64,000 bases of DNA, taken from NCBI RefSeq assembly GCF_003264365.1, contig NZ_PYAK01000019.1, positions 1 through 64,000 of the forward strand, read 5' to 3'. Of this stretch, positions 41,595-50,710 are shown piece by piece. The stretch is from Micromonospora noduli. Its GTDB lineage: Bacteria; Actinomycetota; Actinomycetes; Mycobacteriales; Micromonosporaceae. The position numbers and the translations under genes were made by a program. Numbering within the stretch: position 1 is the first letter of the stretch; every line of letters begins with the position of its first letter. Below the pieces are notes generated by a model. It was not told the DNA's origin. It saw only the letters and a program-made list of their open reading frames with translations, and did no database searches.

Positions 41595-44360
41595 TCAGTG
41601 CAGCCGCGTGGCGTCGAGCTGGTCGAGGTCGGCGCGGATCGAGTCGGCGTCGGCATCGCCGAGCTCGTCGAGGATGGTCAGGGCTCGGCGCCACGCGGCG
41701 CGGGTGGCGCCGAGGTCGCCGAGCGCCCGGTGGCTGCCGCCGAGGTTGACGTACGTGCTGGCTTCGGCGTACCGGTCGTTGACCTGCGTGAAGAGTTCGA
41801 GGGCGTGCTCGTAGCAGGCGATAGCGCGCCGGTCGTCCCCGAGCTGGTGGTGGGCGTGGCCCAGGCTGTCCCAGGTGTCGGCCTGCCCCTGGACGTCGTC
41901 CACCTCCTGCAACATCCGCAGCGCCTCGCCGCACGATTCAAGGGCGTGGTGGTAGTTGCCGAGCAGCGCTTCCTGCCAACCGACAGCGTTGAGGGTGTAC
42001 CCCTGCCCGGCCCGGTTTCCGGTCCCCCGGAACAGGGTCAGCGCCCGTCGGGAATGGCGCAGCGCCTGCTGGTGCTGCCCCTGCCGCTCGGCCAGTTGAC
42101 CAAGGTTCAGGCAGGTGTGCGCCCGTCCGGCGTCGTCGCCGACGTCGGTGAACAGATCGAGCGCGCGCCGCAGGTGGTCATCGGCCTCGTCGTACCGTCG
42201 GAGCCGGGAGCAGGCGAGACCGAGGCTGCGGTGCGCGTGGCCCTGCCCCGCCTGATCCCCGATGCGGGACGCGGCGGCCAGAGCGATCTGTTGCGTGCCG
42301 AGCCAGTCCTGCCAGTGCCCCTGCCGGTGCAGGAAGCCGGCCATTGCCCAGGCGAGCCGCCAGGCGTGTCCCTCGAACCCGGACCGCGCCGCGAGCGGTA
42401 CCGCGGCGAGCAGGACGGGGACCTCCGTGGTGAACCACGACGCGGCGGCCGAGCGGCTCCTGGGACGCTCCGGCGTCACACCCGCCCGGGGTGGCGGGAG
42501 GCTGATCGCGCTGAAGTGCGGGTGCAGTGCCAGGTCGGCGGCGTGGGCGGTGTGCAGGCAGTGGTCGAGCAGCCGGTGAATGGCGGCCCGACGCTCGGCC
42601 GGCGGCTCGGATTCGTCGGCGAGGCTGGCGGCGTACGCGCGCAGCAGGTCGTGGAACGCGTAGCGCCCGTACGTGTGCTCGGTGAAGAGGTTCGCCCGGG
42701 TCAGCTCGGTGAGCAGGGGGCCTGTCGCCTGCCCGTCGACGCCGGCCAGGCTGGCCACGGCGGGGGCGGAGACGTCCGGGCCGGGGTGCAGGCTCAGCAG
42801 TCGGAACAGCCGGGCCGCGGGTGGGCTGAGCGTCCGGCACGACCAGGAGAAGACCGCCCGTACGTCGGTGGCCTCGTCGCCTGCCCGGAAGGCGTCCAGG
42901 TCGCCCAGTTCGCCGGCGACGGCGGCCAACGAGAAGTGCCGGTTGGTGGCGGCTCTGGCGGCCACGATGGCCAGGGCGATGGGCAGCCGCGCGCACCGGT
43001 CGGCGATGGTGTCGGCCGCGGCGGGTTCGGCGGCGACCTGGCGTTCCCCGAGCCGGCGGACCAGCATGTCGCGGGCTTCGCCGGGGCTCAGCAGGTCGAG
43101 GGGCACCGGTTGGGCGCTTTCGGTGACGACCAGCGGAATGAGCTGGTCGCGGCTGGTGACGATGGCGAGGCAGTCCGGTGAGCCGGGCAGCAGCGGCCGG
43201 ACCTGTTCCGCGTCGCGGGCGTTGTCCAGCACCACCAGCAGTCGCTTGCCCGCCACCGTCGTGCGGTACAAGCTCACCATCGCGTCCGGGTCGCGGGGCA
43301 TCCGGGCCACCGGAACGCCGAGCGCCTCCAGGAAGCCGTGCAGCGCTCGCGCCGGTTCGGTCGGTGTGGCCGCCGGGTCGAAGCCGCGCAGGTTGACGTA
43401 GAGCTGCCCGTCGGGGAAGCGTTCGGCCGCACGGTGCGCCCAGTGCACGGCGAGGGCGGTCTTGCCGACGCCGGCGGTCCCGGACACCACGACGGCGCCG
43501 CCCCGGTCGACCAGCGCGTCGAGGGCGGCCAGCTCCCCGTCGCGTCCGGTGAACGTGGGTACGGGGGGAGGCAGTTGCGCCGCGACCCGCATCGGTGCCG
43601 CCGCGGCCGGTGCGGCGATCGCGGTGTCCTGGCGCAGGATGGCGCACTCCAGGTCACGTAGCCGCGGACCCGGGTCGAGGCCGAGGTTCTCCCGCAGGTT
43701 GTCGCGCAGCCGCCGGTACGTGGCGACCGCCTCCCCCTGTCGGCCGTCGCGGTACAGGGCGAGCATCAGCTGCGCGTGCAGGTGCTCGTCGAAGGGGTGC
43801 TGTCGGACCAGCCGTTCCAACCCGGGGACGAGGCCGGCGTGCTCACCGACGGACAGCCGGGCCTCGGCGAGCGATCGTTCGGCCTCCAACCGTAGGCGTG
43901 CCAGGTGTTCCGCCTGCTCCTCGAGCCAGGCCGACCCGGCCACGTCGGCCAGCGGTGGGCCCCGCCACAGGGCCACAGCGGCCGTCAGGTGCCTCACCTG
44001 CTCGTTGCGGTCCGTCGAGCGCCGGGCCAGCTCGATGAGGCGCTCGGCGGCCTGGACATCCGTGGAGTCCGGCCCGGTGTCGAGCAGATATCCGGGCTGG
44101 CGCGCGACGATCGACAGGGGCTCGCCGAGGACCGCGCGTAGGTAGGAGACGTGGCGTTGCAACGTGTTCGCCGCGGTGGCCGGTAGCTGATCGCCCCAGA
44201 CCACGTCGATGAGCCGGTCGATGCTGACGACACGGCCCGCGTGCAACGCCAACGTGGCCAGTACCGCCTTGCGGCGCACGCCGTTCACCGCCTGTGAACT
44301 GCCGGCGACGACCACCTCCACCGGCCCGAGCAGCCTGACGCGAACGCCCGTACCAACCAT
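41595..44360 (-). CDS. AfsR-like SARP/NB-ARC/TPR transcriptional regulator
   Basis: 921 residues from ATG 44360. An OmpR-type winged helix (VRVRLLGPVEVVVAGSSQAV, NTLQRHVSYLRAVLG) and a bacterial transcriptional activation domain (residues about 95-240) make the SARP part. The NB-ARC ATPase follows (Walker A VVSGTAGVGKTALAVHWAH, Walker B RLLVVLDNARD), then winged-helix and at least five tetratricopeptide repeats (for example TCLNLGQLAERQGQHQQALR). AfsR-type regulators switch secondary metabolism or secreted products on. No biosynthetic cluster is nearby; the two secreted-protein genes directly downstream are its most obvious candidate targets. Confidence 0.93.
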   Translation of the reverse strand: MVGTGVRVRLLGPVEVVVAGSSQAVNGVRRKAVLATLALHAGRVVSIDRLIDVVWGDQLPATAANTLQRHVSYLRAVLGEPLSIVARQPGYLLDTGPDSTDVQAAERLIELARRSTDRNEQVRHLTAAVALWRGPPLADVAGSAWLEEQAEHLARLRLEAERSLAEARLSVGEHAGLVPGLERLVRQHPFDEHLHAQLMLALYRDGRQGEAVATYRRLRDNLRENLGLDPGPRLRDLECAILRQDTAIAAPAAAAPMRVAAQLPPPVPTFTGRDGELAALDALVDRGGAVVVSGTAGVGKTALAVHWAHRAAERFPDGQLYVNLRGFDPAATPTEPARALHGFLEALGVPVARMPRDPDAMVSLYRTTVAGKRLLVVLDNARDAEQVRPLLPGSPDCLAIVTSRDQLIPLVVTESAQPVPLDLLSPGEARDMLVRRLGERQVAAEPAAADTIADRCARLPIALAIVAARAATNRHFSLAAVAGELGDLDAFRAGDEATDVRAVFSWSCRTLSPPAARLFRLLSLHPGPDVSAPAVASLAGVDGQATGPLLTELTRANLFTEHTYGRYAFHDLLRAYAASLADESEPPAERRAAIHRLLDHCLHTAHAADLALHPHFSAISLPPPRAGVTPERPRSRSAAASWFTTEVPVLLAAVPLAARSGFEGHAWRLAWAMAGFLHRQGHWQDWLGTQQIALAAASRIGDQAGQGHAHRSLGLACSRLRRYDEADDHLRRALDLFTDVGDDAGRAHTCLNLGQLAERQGQHQQALRHSRRALTLFRGTGNRAGQGYTLNAVGWQEALLGNYHHALESCGEALRMLQEVDDVQGQADTWDSLGHAHHQLGDDRRAIACYEHALELFTQVNDRYAEASTYVNLGGSHRALGDLGATRAAWRRALTILDELGDADADSIRADLDQLDATRLH

Positions 44361-44519
44361 CGAAATCACCGAATCAAACTAACGTCCCCAGCCCAGCAAA
44401 CTCGATCTATTCGTCGCGTAATGGACACGATCGACCTCGCTCCTGCGGGGACGCCAGCGGGCAGCGCGCACGGGCCTCGGGAGCTAACCTCTAGCGCACT
44501 ACGGCAGGGAGGTGCGCCG

Positions 44520-45380
44520 GTGAGCCAACGGCTACGGCGCGGCGCGCTGATGCTGCTCGGTGCGGTGTTGCTGGGCACTGTCGGCCTGAGCCTCGGCACC
44601 TGGTACGGCGGTCGCGGCGTCACACCGCCCAACGACGACCAGGCACAGAGTGTGGCGGCGCAACTGCTTCCTGGTGCGGTGCCGGGCGATTCGGGTCAGG
44701 TCGTGCATGGCTACCGGTGGGGAGTCCATCTCGCTGCCGACGACCTGGGCTCGGGCCGGGCGTCCTTCTGGTACGACGATGGTGACGACTGTGGGCTCTC
44801 CGAGCAGTTCCGGCGCAGCGCCGGGACGCAGGGGTGGCAGGGCCTCCGCCGCGTTCCTGGCTACCTGTGTGACGGCTGGCGGGCTGAGCGCGACGGACTG
44901 ACTGTCGCGCTCGAATACTCTGCGAGCGGGACGGAGCTGACCATCGCACCGGCCGCGCCCGGCACGTTCCTACTCAGCACTGTCGCTGGCACTCTCGCCG
45001 GTGCCGCAGCCGGCGCGGCGCTGTTCGGGTGGGTGGCACGGCGACGTCGACCCGTACCCCTGCTGGTCTGCACCCTGGTGACGGTTGGCCTCCTCCCGGG
45101 TGTCGCCCTGACCTGGACGGTCCTGGGCCTGGGCATCGTCGCCGAGCCGGTCTGGCCCGTCTGGCCCGCTCTCGCTCCCCTGCTGGTGCCCCTGTGGCTC
45201 GTTCTCCTCCTGGTCGGCGTGTATGCCTTCCCGAAACGCGAGACCGAGACCGACCCCAGCTCTCGGGTCACGGTGGTGGTGGTGGTGGTGAGCGTCGCGT
45301 GCGCCCTGGCCCCCGTGGTGATGGCCGCCGCGCTGCTGTTCATGTTCGTTGGAGCGCAGCCCGCTCAGGAGTGGCCGTAG
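44520..45380 (+). CDS. Membrane protein, paralogue of the gene at 32730
   Basis: 286 residues. N-terminal helix (LMLLGAVLLGTVGLSLGTWY), GGRGVTPPNDDQAQ, an extracellular part with CDGWRAERDGLT and four to five C-terminal helices. It is homologous over its full length to the protein at 32730 but has an extra C-terminal helix (VTVVVVVVSVACALAPVVMA). GTG 44520 follows GGGAGG (44507-44512). It is divergent from the AfsR-like gene. Function unknown. Confidence 0.78.
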   Translation: MSQRLRRGALMLLGAVLLGTVGLSLGTWYGGRGVTPPNDDQAQSVAAQLLPGAVPGDSGQVVHGYRWGVHLAADDLGSGRASFWYDDGDDCGLSEQFRRSAGTQGWQGLRRVPGYLCDGWRAERDGLTVALEYSASGTELTIAPAAPGTFLLSTVAGTLAGAAAGAALFGWVARRRRPVPLLVCTLVTVGLLPGVALTWTVLGLGIVAEPVWPVWPALAPLLVPLWLVLLLVGVYAFPKRETETDPSSRVTVVVVVVSVACALAPVVMAAALLFMFVGAQPAQEWP

Positions 45381-45418
45381 GCTTGCCTCTCGCCCACGAG
45401 TCGCCAATGGAGAGCGCT

Positions 45419-46051
45419 GTGACCACACGTAACGGCAAGGTGATCGTCGACCAGACCATCTCCGCCGACGGGTACTCGGCCGGGCTCAACCAAACCGAGG
45501 AACGCCCGTTCGGCGACGACGGCGGTGACGGCTGGGGCCGTGGGCTGCACGCCTGGATGTTCGACGCCGCTGAGGAGAACCAGGCCGAGCTCGACCAGAC
45601 CACACTCGCCTCAGCGGTCATCATGGGGCGCAACATGTTCGGCCCCGTGCGCGGCGAGTGGGATCGGCAGTGGAACGGCTGGTGGGGTGACAACCCGCCC
45701 TTCCACAAGCCGGTGTTCGTGCTCACCCACCACCCGCGCGAGCCACAGCCGATGGAGGGCGACACCACCTTCCACTTCGTCACCGACGGAATCGAGTCGG
45801 CGCTCGCGCAGGCACGCGCGTCGGCCGGTGGCGGCGACATCCTGATCCACGGCGGCGCGACCACCATCAACCAGTACCTCGCCGCCGGTCTGGTCGACGA
45901 GCTGCGGCTGCACATCGTGCCGCTCACCCTCGGCACCGGTGTGCGGCTGTTCGAGGGCGTCCCGCCGCTGAACCTCGAACAGATGACGGCGCGTGCAGCG
46001 AGCACGGTCCTGCACGTCACCTACCGCGTTCTCGTCACTCCTTCTCGGTAG
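45419..46051 (+). CDS. Dihydrofolate reductase family (RibD C-terminal-like) protein
   Basis: 210 residues. RibD/DHFR-like fold: VIVDQTISADGYSAG at the front, LASAVIMGRNMFGPVRGEW, FVLTHHPRE and ILIHGGATTINQYLAAGLVD, then LRLHIVPLTLGTGVRLFEG. These single-domain proteins bind NADPH; their substrates are mostly unknown. GTG 45419 is chosen for the GGAGAG 4-9 bases ahead; an ATG at 45407 is the alternative. Confidence 0.88.
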   Translation: MTTRNGKVIVDQTISADGYSAGLNQTEERPFGDDGGDGWGRGLHAWMFDAAEENQAELDQTTLASAVIMGRNMFGPVRGEWDRQWNGWWGDNPPFHKPVFVLTHHPREPQPMEGDTTFHFVTDGIESALAQARASAGGGDILIHGGATTINQYLAAGLVDELRLHIVPLTLGTGVRLFEGVPPLNLEQMTARAASTVLHVTYRVLVTPSR

Positions 46052-46108
46052 CCTGCCCGACGAGCCGGCGGAGAGCCGTAGCGGCAGAGTCGTACGACGG
46101 AGGATGCG

Positions 46109-46561
46109 TTGTCTGCTATCGCGTCACTGACAGTGGTCCCCAGGGACAGCATCACCGAGCTGGCCCGCCTGGCCCGCACATCGCCGTCGTCGTTCCGCGC
46201 GTACCTGGCCGAACACGGGAGCAGGGCGCGGCAGGAGTACGACTGGTCCGGCTACTGCATGCTGTACGTCCTTACCTATCTGGAGGAGCGCGGCATCGAC
46301 CTGGACCAGTCGGAGTTCAATGCCGAGTCAGAGGCCATCAACAGCGCGTACGGCCTGACCACACTCATCACTCCAGCACCAGGGTTACTGGATCAGCTCG
46401 ACCCCGGCGCGCATCGCGAGGAGGAGCTGGTTGCCCACTTCGAGGAGATGGGGATGGACTTCGAGGAGAGCGGCGCGGCCGGTCTGGACACGCTGAGGCT
46501 GTTGCGTGACAGCATCTCCGAACTCCGCGACGACCAGGTGTTGCTGCTCAACCTCGGCTGA
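46109..46561 (+). CDS. Hypothetical acidic protein
   Basis: 150 residues. TTG start at 46109 with GGAGG 5 bases ahead. Sequence features: YDWSGYCMLYVLTYLEERGI, EEELVAHFEEMGMDFEESGA and a C-terminal helix LRLLRDSISELRDDQ. The acidity and small size recall immunity proteins of polymorphic toxin systems, but no family is recognised. It opens the accessory stretch of small genes from 46 to 54.8 kb. Confidence 0.62.
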   Translation: MSAIASLTVVPRDSITELARLARTSPSSFRAYLAEHGSRARQEYDWSGYCMLYVLTYLEERGIDLDQSEFNAESEAINSAYGLTTLITPAPGLLDQLDPGAHREEELVAHFEEMGMDFEESGAAGLDTLRLLRDSISELRDDQVLLLNLG

Positions 46562-46660
46562 GGTCGACTCATCCAGGCGGTGTCACCACCGCGGAATGGG
46601 TTGGCAGGGCCTGGCCGTGGTGTGGCAGGGTGCTCGTCATGACTCAGCCCCGAAAGGTCC

Positions 46661-47092
46661 ATGGCGCGTAGGTCACCTGGTGCGCTGCGCGCACTGTTGA
46701 AGTCGGCCGGGCGGAATGCGGGCAAGCTCCGCCCCATCGATGGTCTGTCGAACGGCGCGAACGCGGCGATCGTCAGGCTCGAAGGCACCCATCCGGGTTT
46801 CGTTCCGGTAGCGACCGCGCTGGCCGGCTACCGTCGCGCCATTCGACGCTCGGGACGGTGGCTGGATCTAGGGGATGACTGTCCCTGTCCGGGTTGCGAT
46901 GTGTTGCACCAGCGAGACGTCCTGGGCGACGCGATGCGCCGACTGCCAACGGCCGCCTCCCGTGAGTTGCGACGTGTCGTCGACCCGCTGGACGAGGAGT
47001 TTCTCCGGAAGACGCTGCCCGACCCCCGAGCTGCCGAGCTGAGTCCGTGGCACGCGCAGGCGTGGTGGCGGCAACGGATGAGGGATCGGTGA
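46661..47092 (+). CDS. Hypothetical protein
   Basis: 143 residues. It has a Cys pair with a following His in DDCPCPGCDVLHQRDVLGDA, which could bind a metal, and a basic Trp-rich end (WHAQAWWRQRMRDR). AAAGG precedes the ATG. Family not recognised. The 220 bases after it hold no gene I can support. Confidence 0.6.
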   Translation: MARRSPGALRALLKSAGRNAGKLRPIDGLSNGANAAIVRLEGTHPGFVPVATALAGYRRAIRRSGRWLDLGDDCPCPGCDVLHQRDVLGDAMRRLPTAASRELRRVVDPLDEEFLRKTLPDPRAAELSPWHAQAWWRQRMRDR

Positions 47093-47322
47093 CGGCAGCA
47101 AGGGCTGGTACGGCAGCCGCAAGCCGGTTTGGCTCATGCGGCGGCGTCCCTCCTGGCCCACGCGTTCGAGTCCGGCCACGGCCAGCGCACCGCACTCAAT
47201 CTTCTACGGGGCCACCTACGAGGTGGAGCATTCAGCGCACCCGCGAGCAGAGCCAGGGTGACCCATAGGTGTAGAGCCAACGCCTGCGACGTGGTGGCAT
47301 CGACCGTTGTAGGGTGCGTGCC

Positions 47323-47739
47323 GTGGGATATTCGGTGATGCCCTCAGGCCGTCTGAACCTCCCGGAGTCGGAGGACACCGCTGCGGTCGCCGCTGTCCAG
47401 GCCGCCCTGGCTGAACGCGGTGGTTGGTACAGGCCGGGTGAGTTTCCGTCGGATGGCACGCTGGTCGACCTGGCGGATCCGGCCAGGGCCACAATCGTCC
47501 GCGACGGAGACTGGATCGAGTTCGGTTACGACGACGAGGGCGACCCCAAGTGGTCGAACCAGACAACGGCCTTCTACGTCGCGATTGCGCCGTTCGTTCG
47601 CTCGGGAACCGTCCAGATCGAGGGCGAGGACGGCGCCCGCTGGTCGTACACCTACGCGGACGGGCAGATCACCCAACAGGGTTGGAACGGTTGGGATGGG
47701 TCCATCGAGCCGTTCGGCGAGTATGTGGACCACCCGTAA
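47323..47739 (+). CDS. Hypothetical protein, immunity-like in size and context
   Basis: 138 residues from GTG 47323 (a GTG at 47314 is possible). Sequence: SGRLNLPESEDTAAVAAVQA, GTVQIEGEDGARWSYTYADG and WNGWDGSIEPFGEYV. A compact alpha/beta protein rich in Trp, Gly and acidic residues. No family is recognised; its position among similar small orphans suggests an immunity or regulatory role, by inference only. Confidence 0.62.
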   Translation: MGYSVMPSGRLNLPESEDTAAVAAVQAALAERGGWYRPGEFPSDGTLVDLADPARATIVRDGDWIEFGYDDEGDPKWSNQTTAFYVAIAPFVRSGTVQIEGEDGARWSYTYADGQITQQGWNGWDGSIEPFGEYVDHP

Positions 47740-47745
47740 GCGCTG

Positions 47746-48450
47746 TCACTCACCGGCCGCCAGGACTTCGGAGTCTCCTTGCCGGGCAGTCTCCCAGCCC
47801 GGCCGCTGGGGCTCGTCGTTGTGCACGACGATGTCGGCGTACTGGGTCGGGCGGGCCGTAGCGAAGTAGAGCTGCTGCGAGGGGATGTAACGCTCGCGCC
47901 AACGCCGTTCGATGTCGGCCCGGGTTGACACCCGGCACTCTCGGATCACGGCACGCTCCACGGTCCTCTCCAGTGCCGTCGACACGAAGATGCGCAGGTC
48001 CCACCGATCAATCAGTTCCGGGCGCAGGAGGAAGACGCCGTCGAAGACGAGCACGGCGTCGGCCGGGGCGGCCGTGACCGGCGGGGACAGCGCGGCATCC
48101 GTTGTGCGGTCGTAGACCGCGGGTTGGAAGCGCCGATCTCCGCCCGGCCCGAGCGGATCGAGCAGAACCCGGTTCAGCGCCTCGTAGTCGTGGGTGTCGT
48201 GGTAGCAGCCTTCGGCCGAGTACTCGCCGCGCGGATAGCGCTGAGCCCGGGGAAAGAGGAAATCGTCGATCGTGGCGCGGATGACATGGCGGCCCTGTTC
48301 ACGCAGGACGGCGGCCAACTCGTCGGCGAGGGTGGTCTTGCCGGCGGCGGGCGGCCCGTCGACGGCAACCCGCGTCGGGTGGGCGACAGTGACGGAGCCA
48401 ACCGCCTCAGCCAAGCGCCCGAGCAACTCGTCGCGTGTGCCTTGAACCAT
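47746..48450 (-). CDS. Uridine-kinase-like P-loop kinase
   Basis: 234 residues. Walker A VAVDGPPAAGKTTLADELAA, then RATIDDFLFPRAQRYPRGEY (substrate Asp), FDGVFLLRPELIDRWDLRIF and the lid RYIPSQQLYFATARP. It belongs to the uridine/phosphoribulokinase fold; the true substrate is uncertain because many actinomycete members are uncharacterised. GGCAGGAC precedes the ATG. Confidence 0.88.
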   Translation of the reverse strand: MVQGTRDELLGRLAEAVGSVTVAHPTRVAVDGPPAAGKTTLADELAAVLREQGRHVIRATIDDFLFPRAQRYPRGEYSAEGCYHDTHDYEALNRVLLDPLGPGGDRRFQPAVYDRTTDAALSPPVTAAPADAVLVFDGVFLLRPELIDRWDLRIFVSTALERTVERAVIRECRVSTRADIERRWRERYIPSQQLYFATARPTQYADIVVHNDEPQRPGWETARQGDSEVLAAGE

Positions 48451-48538
48451 GTCCTGCCCCCTTCCTCACGTGGACCGCCCGACTGTCGGGCCGGATTTGA
48501 ACCCCATCGAAGTCGGTCACATCACGTAGGGTCTCCCG

Positions 48539-49180
48539 ATGGTCGCACGGTTCCTGGCGTACCTCCGCCCGCCGCTTGTCGTCTGCGGACACCTGGTTGC
48601 CCTGGTGTTGCTCGTCCTGGACGCACGCCGTGAATGGAGTGCGTACGGGCTTGTCATGCTCATCCTGTTGCTTGGTGCGCTTGCCGTGATACCAGCGGCG
48701 TTGGTCGACTCGCCGGGGTTCCGGCTGGTCAGCCTGGTCACACAGACCGTCGGAGCCGGCGTCGTCGCGTTGGCTCTCCATGACTCGGCCGACAAGCGGG
48801 CTCTCTGGGTGTACGCGCTGTCAGCCCTGGTGGCGGTGATGTCACCGGCCAGCCGGCCAGGGCTTGGCCGGACGACCGTCATCGGCGTGGGGACGGCAGT
48901 GGTCCTCGCCATCGGCGTGTCGGCTCCAGCCCTGGCCTGGGGTGGTCGTCAGCCCGAGGCGATGGTTTGTGTGCGGCAGGGGCAGTCCGCTGAGGAGCTG
49001 GTGCGCGAGAGCCACCGCTTCGACCCGGATCAGGTGGTTGCGGGCTTCGGGTCAGAAGGGCCGCAAGCGCCGTGCCTGGAGGTGCTGTTCGATCCCGGTG
49101 CCACCGCTGGCGACGCCGACGACGTCGTCCGCCGCTACTCCACAGACCCGAGGGTCTCGTCCGTCAGCCGGACCCGCTGA
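48539..49180 (+). CDS. Membrane protein of unknown function
   Basis: 213 residues. Four hydrophobic helices (LVVCGHLVALVLLVLDARRE, LVMLILLLGALAVIPAALVD) and an extracellular C-terminal domain with Cys (AMVCVRQGQSAEELVRES, APCLEVLFDPGATAG, DVVRRYSTDPRVSSV). The last part resembles the FtsX-extracellular-type sequence that compares successive values, but I cannot name a family. Its 3' end overlaps the convergent gene by 129 bases. Confidence 0.68.
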   Translation: MVARFLAYLRPPLVVCGHLVALVLLVLDARREWSAYGLVMLILLLGALAVIPAALVDSPGFRLVSLVTQTVGAGVVALALHDSADKRALWVYALSALVAVMSPASRPGLGRTTVIGVGTAVVLAIGVSAPALAWGGRQPEAMVCVRQGQSAEELVRESHRFDPDQVVAGFGSEGPQAPCLEVLFDPGATAGDADDVVRRYSTDPRVSSVSRTR

Positions 49181-49576
49181 CACTGAGCGCACAGGTACGC
49201 CGGACCTCTGGCCGGCGCTACCCCTCCGCCGGCAAGTCGTGAAACCACCGGCGGACGAGGCGGGTACCAGCAACAGGCCGACGATTACTGCCGCAGCAAC
49301 GATCTGCAGCAGCCCTGACGCACCAGCCTCGGTGATCGTGACGACGCCGTACCCCACGCTGACAATCGAGAAAACGGTCGTCCAAAACCGGGCCCGCCCG
49401 CTCCCACGCCACAGGCCGTAAGCCAACGCCAGGAGAAGAAGTACGCCTATCAACCCGGTGGCCACGGATGGACCATCTGCAAACATCATCGAGGCCGGGT
49501 TGGCGGCGCCCACAAGCAAAATCACGGCGGCGACGGCGACCGGCACAGGAACGCGTCGCTGACTCTGCTCGATCAT
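49052..49576 (-). CDS. Small membrane protein with probably frameshifted C-terminus
   Basis: 174 residues from ATG 49576. Three or four helices (PVAVAAVILLVGAANPASMM, GLIGVLLLLALAYGLWRGSG, IVAAAVIVGLLLVPASS). After VPASS the frame continues for about 60 Arg/Gly/Val-rich residues that overlap the convergent gene. In the next frame the end would read RRWFHDLPAEG and stop at 49218, a much more natural terminus. A one- or two-base shift near 49250-49265 is suspected. Confidence 0.55.
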   Translation of the reverse strand: MIEQSQRRVPVPVAVAAVILLVGAANPASMMFADGPSVATGLIGVLLLLALAYGLWRGSGRARFWTTVFSIVSVGYGVVTITEAGASGLLQIVAAAVIVGLLLVPASSAGGFTTCRRRGSAGQRSGVPVRSVSAGPADGRDPRVCGVAADDVVGVASGGTGIEQHLQARRLRPF

Positions 49577-49871
49577 CGGCTCATGGTAGGCGTCGTTCAC
49601 ACGGTTCACGACGGCAGCAAGGGTAGGGCGTTCAGGGGCCGCGAGGGATAGGAGCCTGCGCCGCCCAAGTCGCCCAAGTTGTGCCACCTCTGACGGCCGT
49701 CCTGCTCGGTAAATGCAGTCAGCAGGTCCAGGTAGCGGCGACGTTCCCGGCGTACGCCCTCTGGAACTCGTGCGGACTGGATGCGGGCAGTGCCGTTGGC
49801 GCGGGGGGCCCGAAACATCGGCTTGGGATCTGTCGATACCCAGCTGTAGCGTTCTGCCAGTGGGACGGCTA
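49577..49871. other. Intergenic stretch between divergent membrane-protein genes
   Basis: About 295 bases with no supportable gene, RNA or repeat. It must contain the two divergent promoters; none is obvious. Confidence 0.4.
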
Positions 49872-50213
49872 GTGGACCGGCACCGTGATCTCGCAGGGTG
49901 GTTGGTGACGCCGCTGTTCACCCTGGTAGCCGCTCCAGTGTTGGCCTGCCTCGTCGGGGTGTTGGGAAGCCTCGGGGACCACAACGGCCCACCGGCGCTG
50001 TGCAAGGAGGCCATGGCGGAGAACATGTGCGAGGAGACCAGCCTCGGGGTGGTCGGCGTACATGTGGTCATCTCAGGCGTCATGTGGTTGCTGCTCTGGG
50101 TCATCCCGTGGTGGCGAGGCCTTCGCACGGTGCGCGTTCTGCTGGCCGTCGCTGCGACCGTCGTTCTCGTACTCCTACCAGTGCGGATGTTCAACTGGTT
50201 CTCGCAAACCTGA
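49872..50213 (+). CDS. Small membrane protein
   Basis: 113 residues from GTG 49872 (GGGACGG ahead). Three hydrophobic helices: LVTPLFTLVAAPVLACLVGV, VGVHVVISGVMWLLLWVIPW and VRVLLAVAATVVLVLLPVRM. A Cys pair lies in LCKEAMAENMCEE outside the membrane. No family recognised. Confidence 0.6.
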   Translation: MDRHRDLAGWLVTPLFTLVAAPVLACLVGVLGSLGDHNGPPALCKEAMAENMCEETSLGVVGVHVVISGVMWLLLWVIPWWRGLRTVRVLLAVAATVVLVLLPVRMFNWFSQT

Positions 50214-50295
50214 CAATCGCGCGTCGCCGAATGGCTGATCATCCGCGTGCCGGCCTACAGCGGGCTGCGCTGGCCGTTGCTTGCTGACCGGCCGC

Positions 50296-50532
50296 ATGTC
50301 GCAGTTCGCCCGGAGACGGTGGAGGCGGCCGGTTGACGCAGCGATGTGGTTCCTCTGCGCTGGACTATCGCTCCTGTTGCTCGCAGTGGGCTACCTCGGA
50401 CGTCTCATCGGCGCGTTCGGACCCGCAACAACGTGGACGCTTGCAAGCGTGGCGCTCGTATTCCTCACACTCGGCCTCGTCAGGCATCGGCCACGCGACA
50501 GCGGACGTGCCGGGCCTTCGCACCTGACGTAG
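50296..50532 (+). CDS. Small two-helix membrane protein
   Basis: 78 residues. A basic start (MSQFARRRWRRP) and two helices (MWFLCAGLSLLLLAVGYLGR and TWTLASVALVFLTLGLV). No family recognised and no clear ribosome site. Possibly a small membrane accessory protein. Confidence 0.5.
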   Translation: MSQFARRRWRRPVDAAMWFLCAGLSLLLLAVGYLGRLIGAFGPATTWTLASVALVFLTLGLVRHRPRDSGRAGPSHLT

Positions 50533-50710
50533 CCAACTTCTACGCCGCTGCCGGTGCGGCCGACGTGGCTCGCTTCGCCACCACTGTCGGGCTGACCCGG
50601 CACCAGCGCAGCTTGTGGTACGGAGCCGTTCGCTCGGACACCATGATCCACTTTGCCTATTTCTGTTATGCCAATTGACACAACATCATGCAGCTTCTAG
50701 GTTCTCCGAC

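Noticed and set aside
41595..44360. AfsR-like regulator as sign of a biosynthetic gene cluster
   Set aside because: No polyketide, peptide synthetase, terpene or lanthipeptide enzyme lies anywhere in the window.
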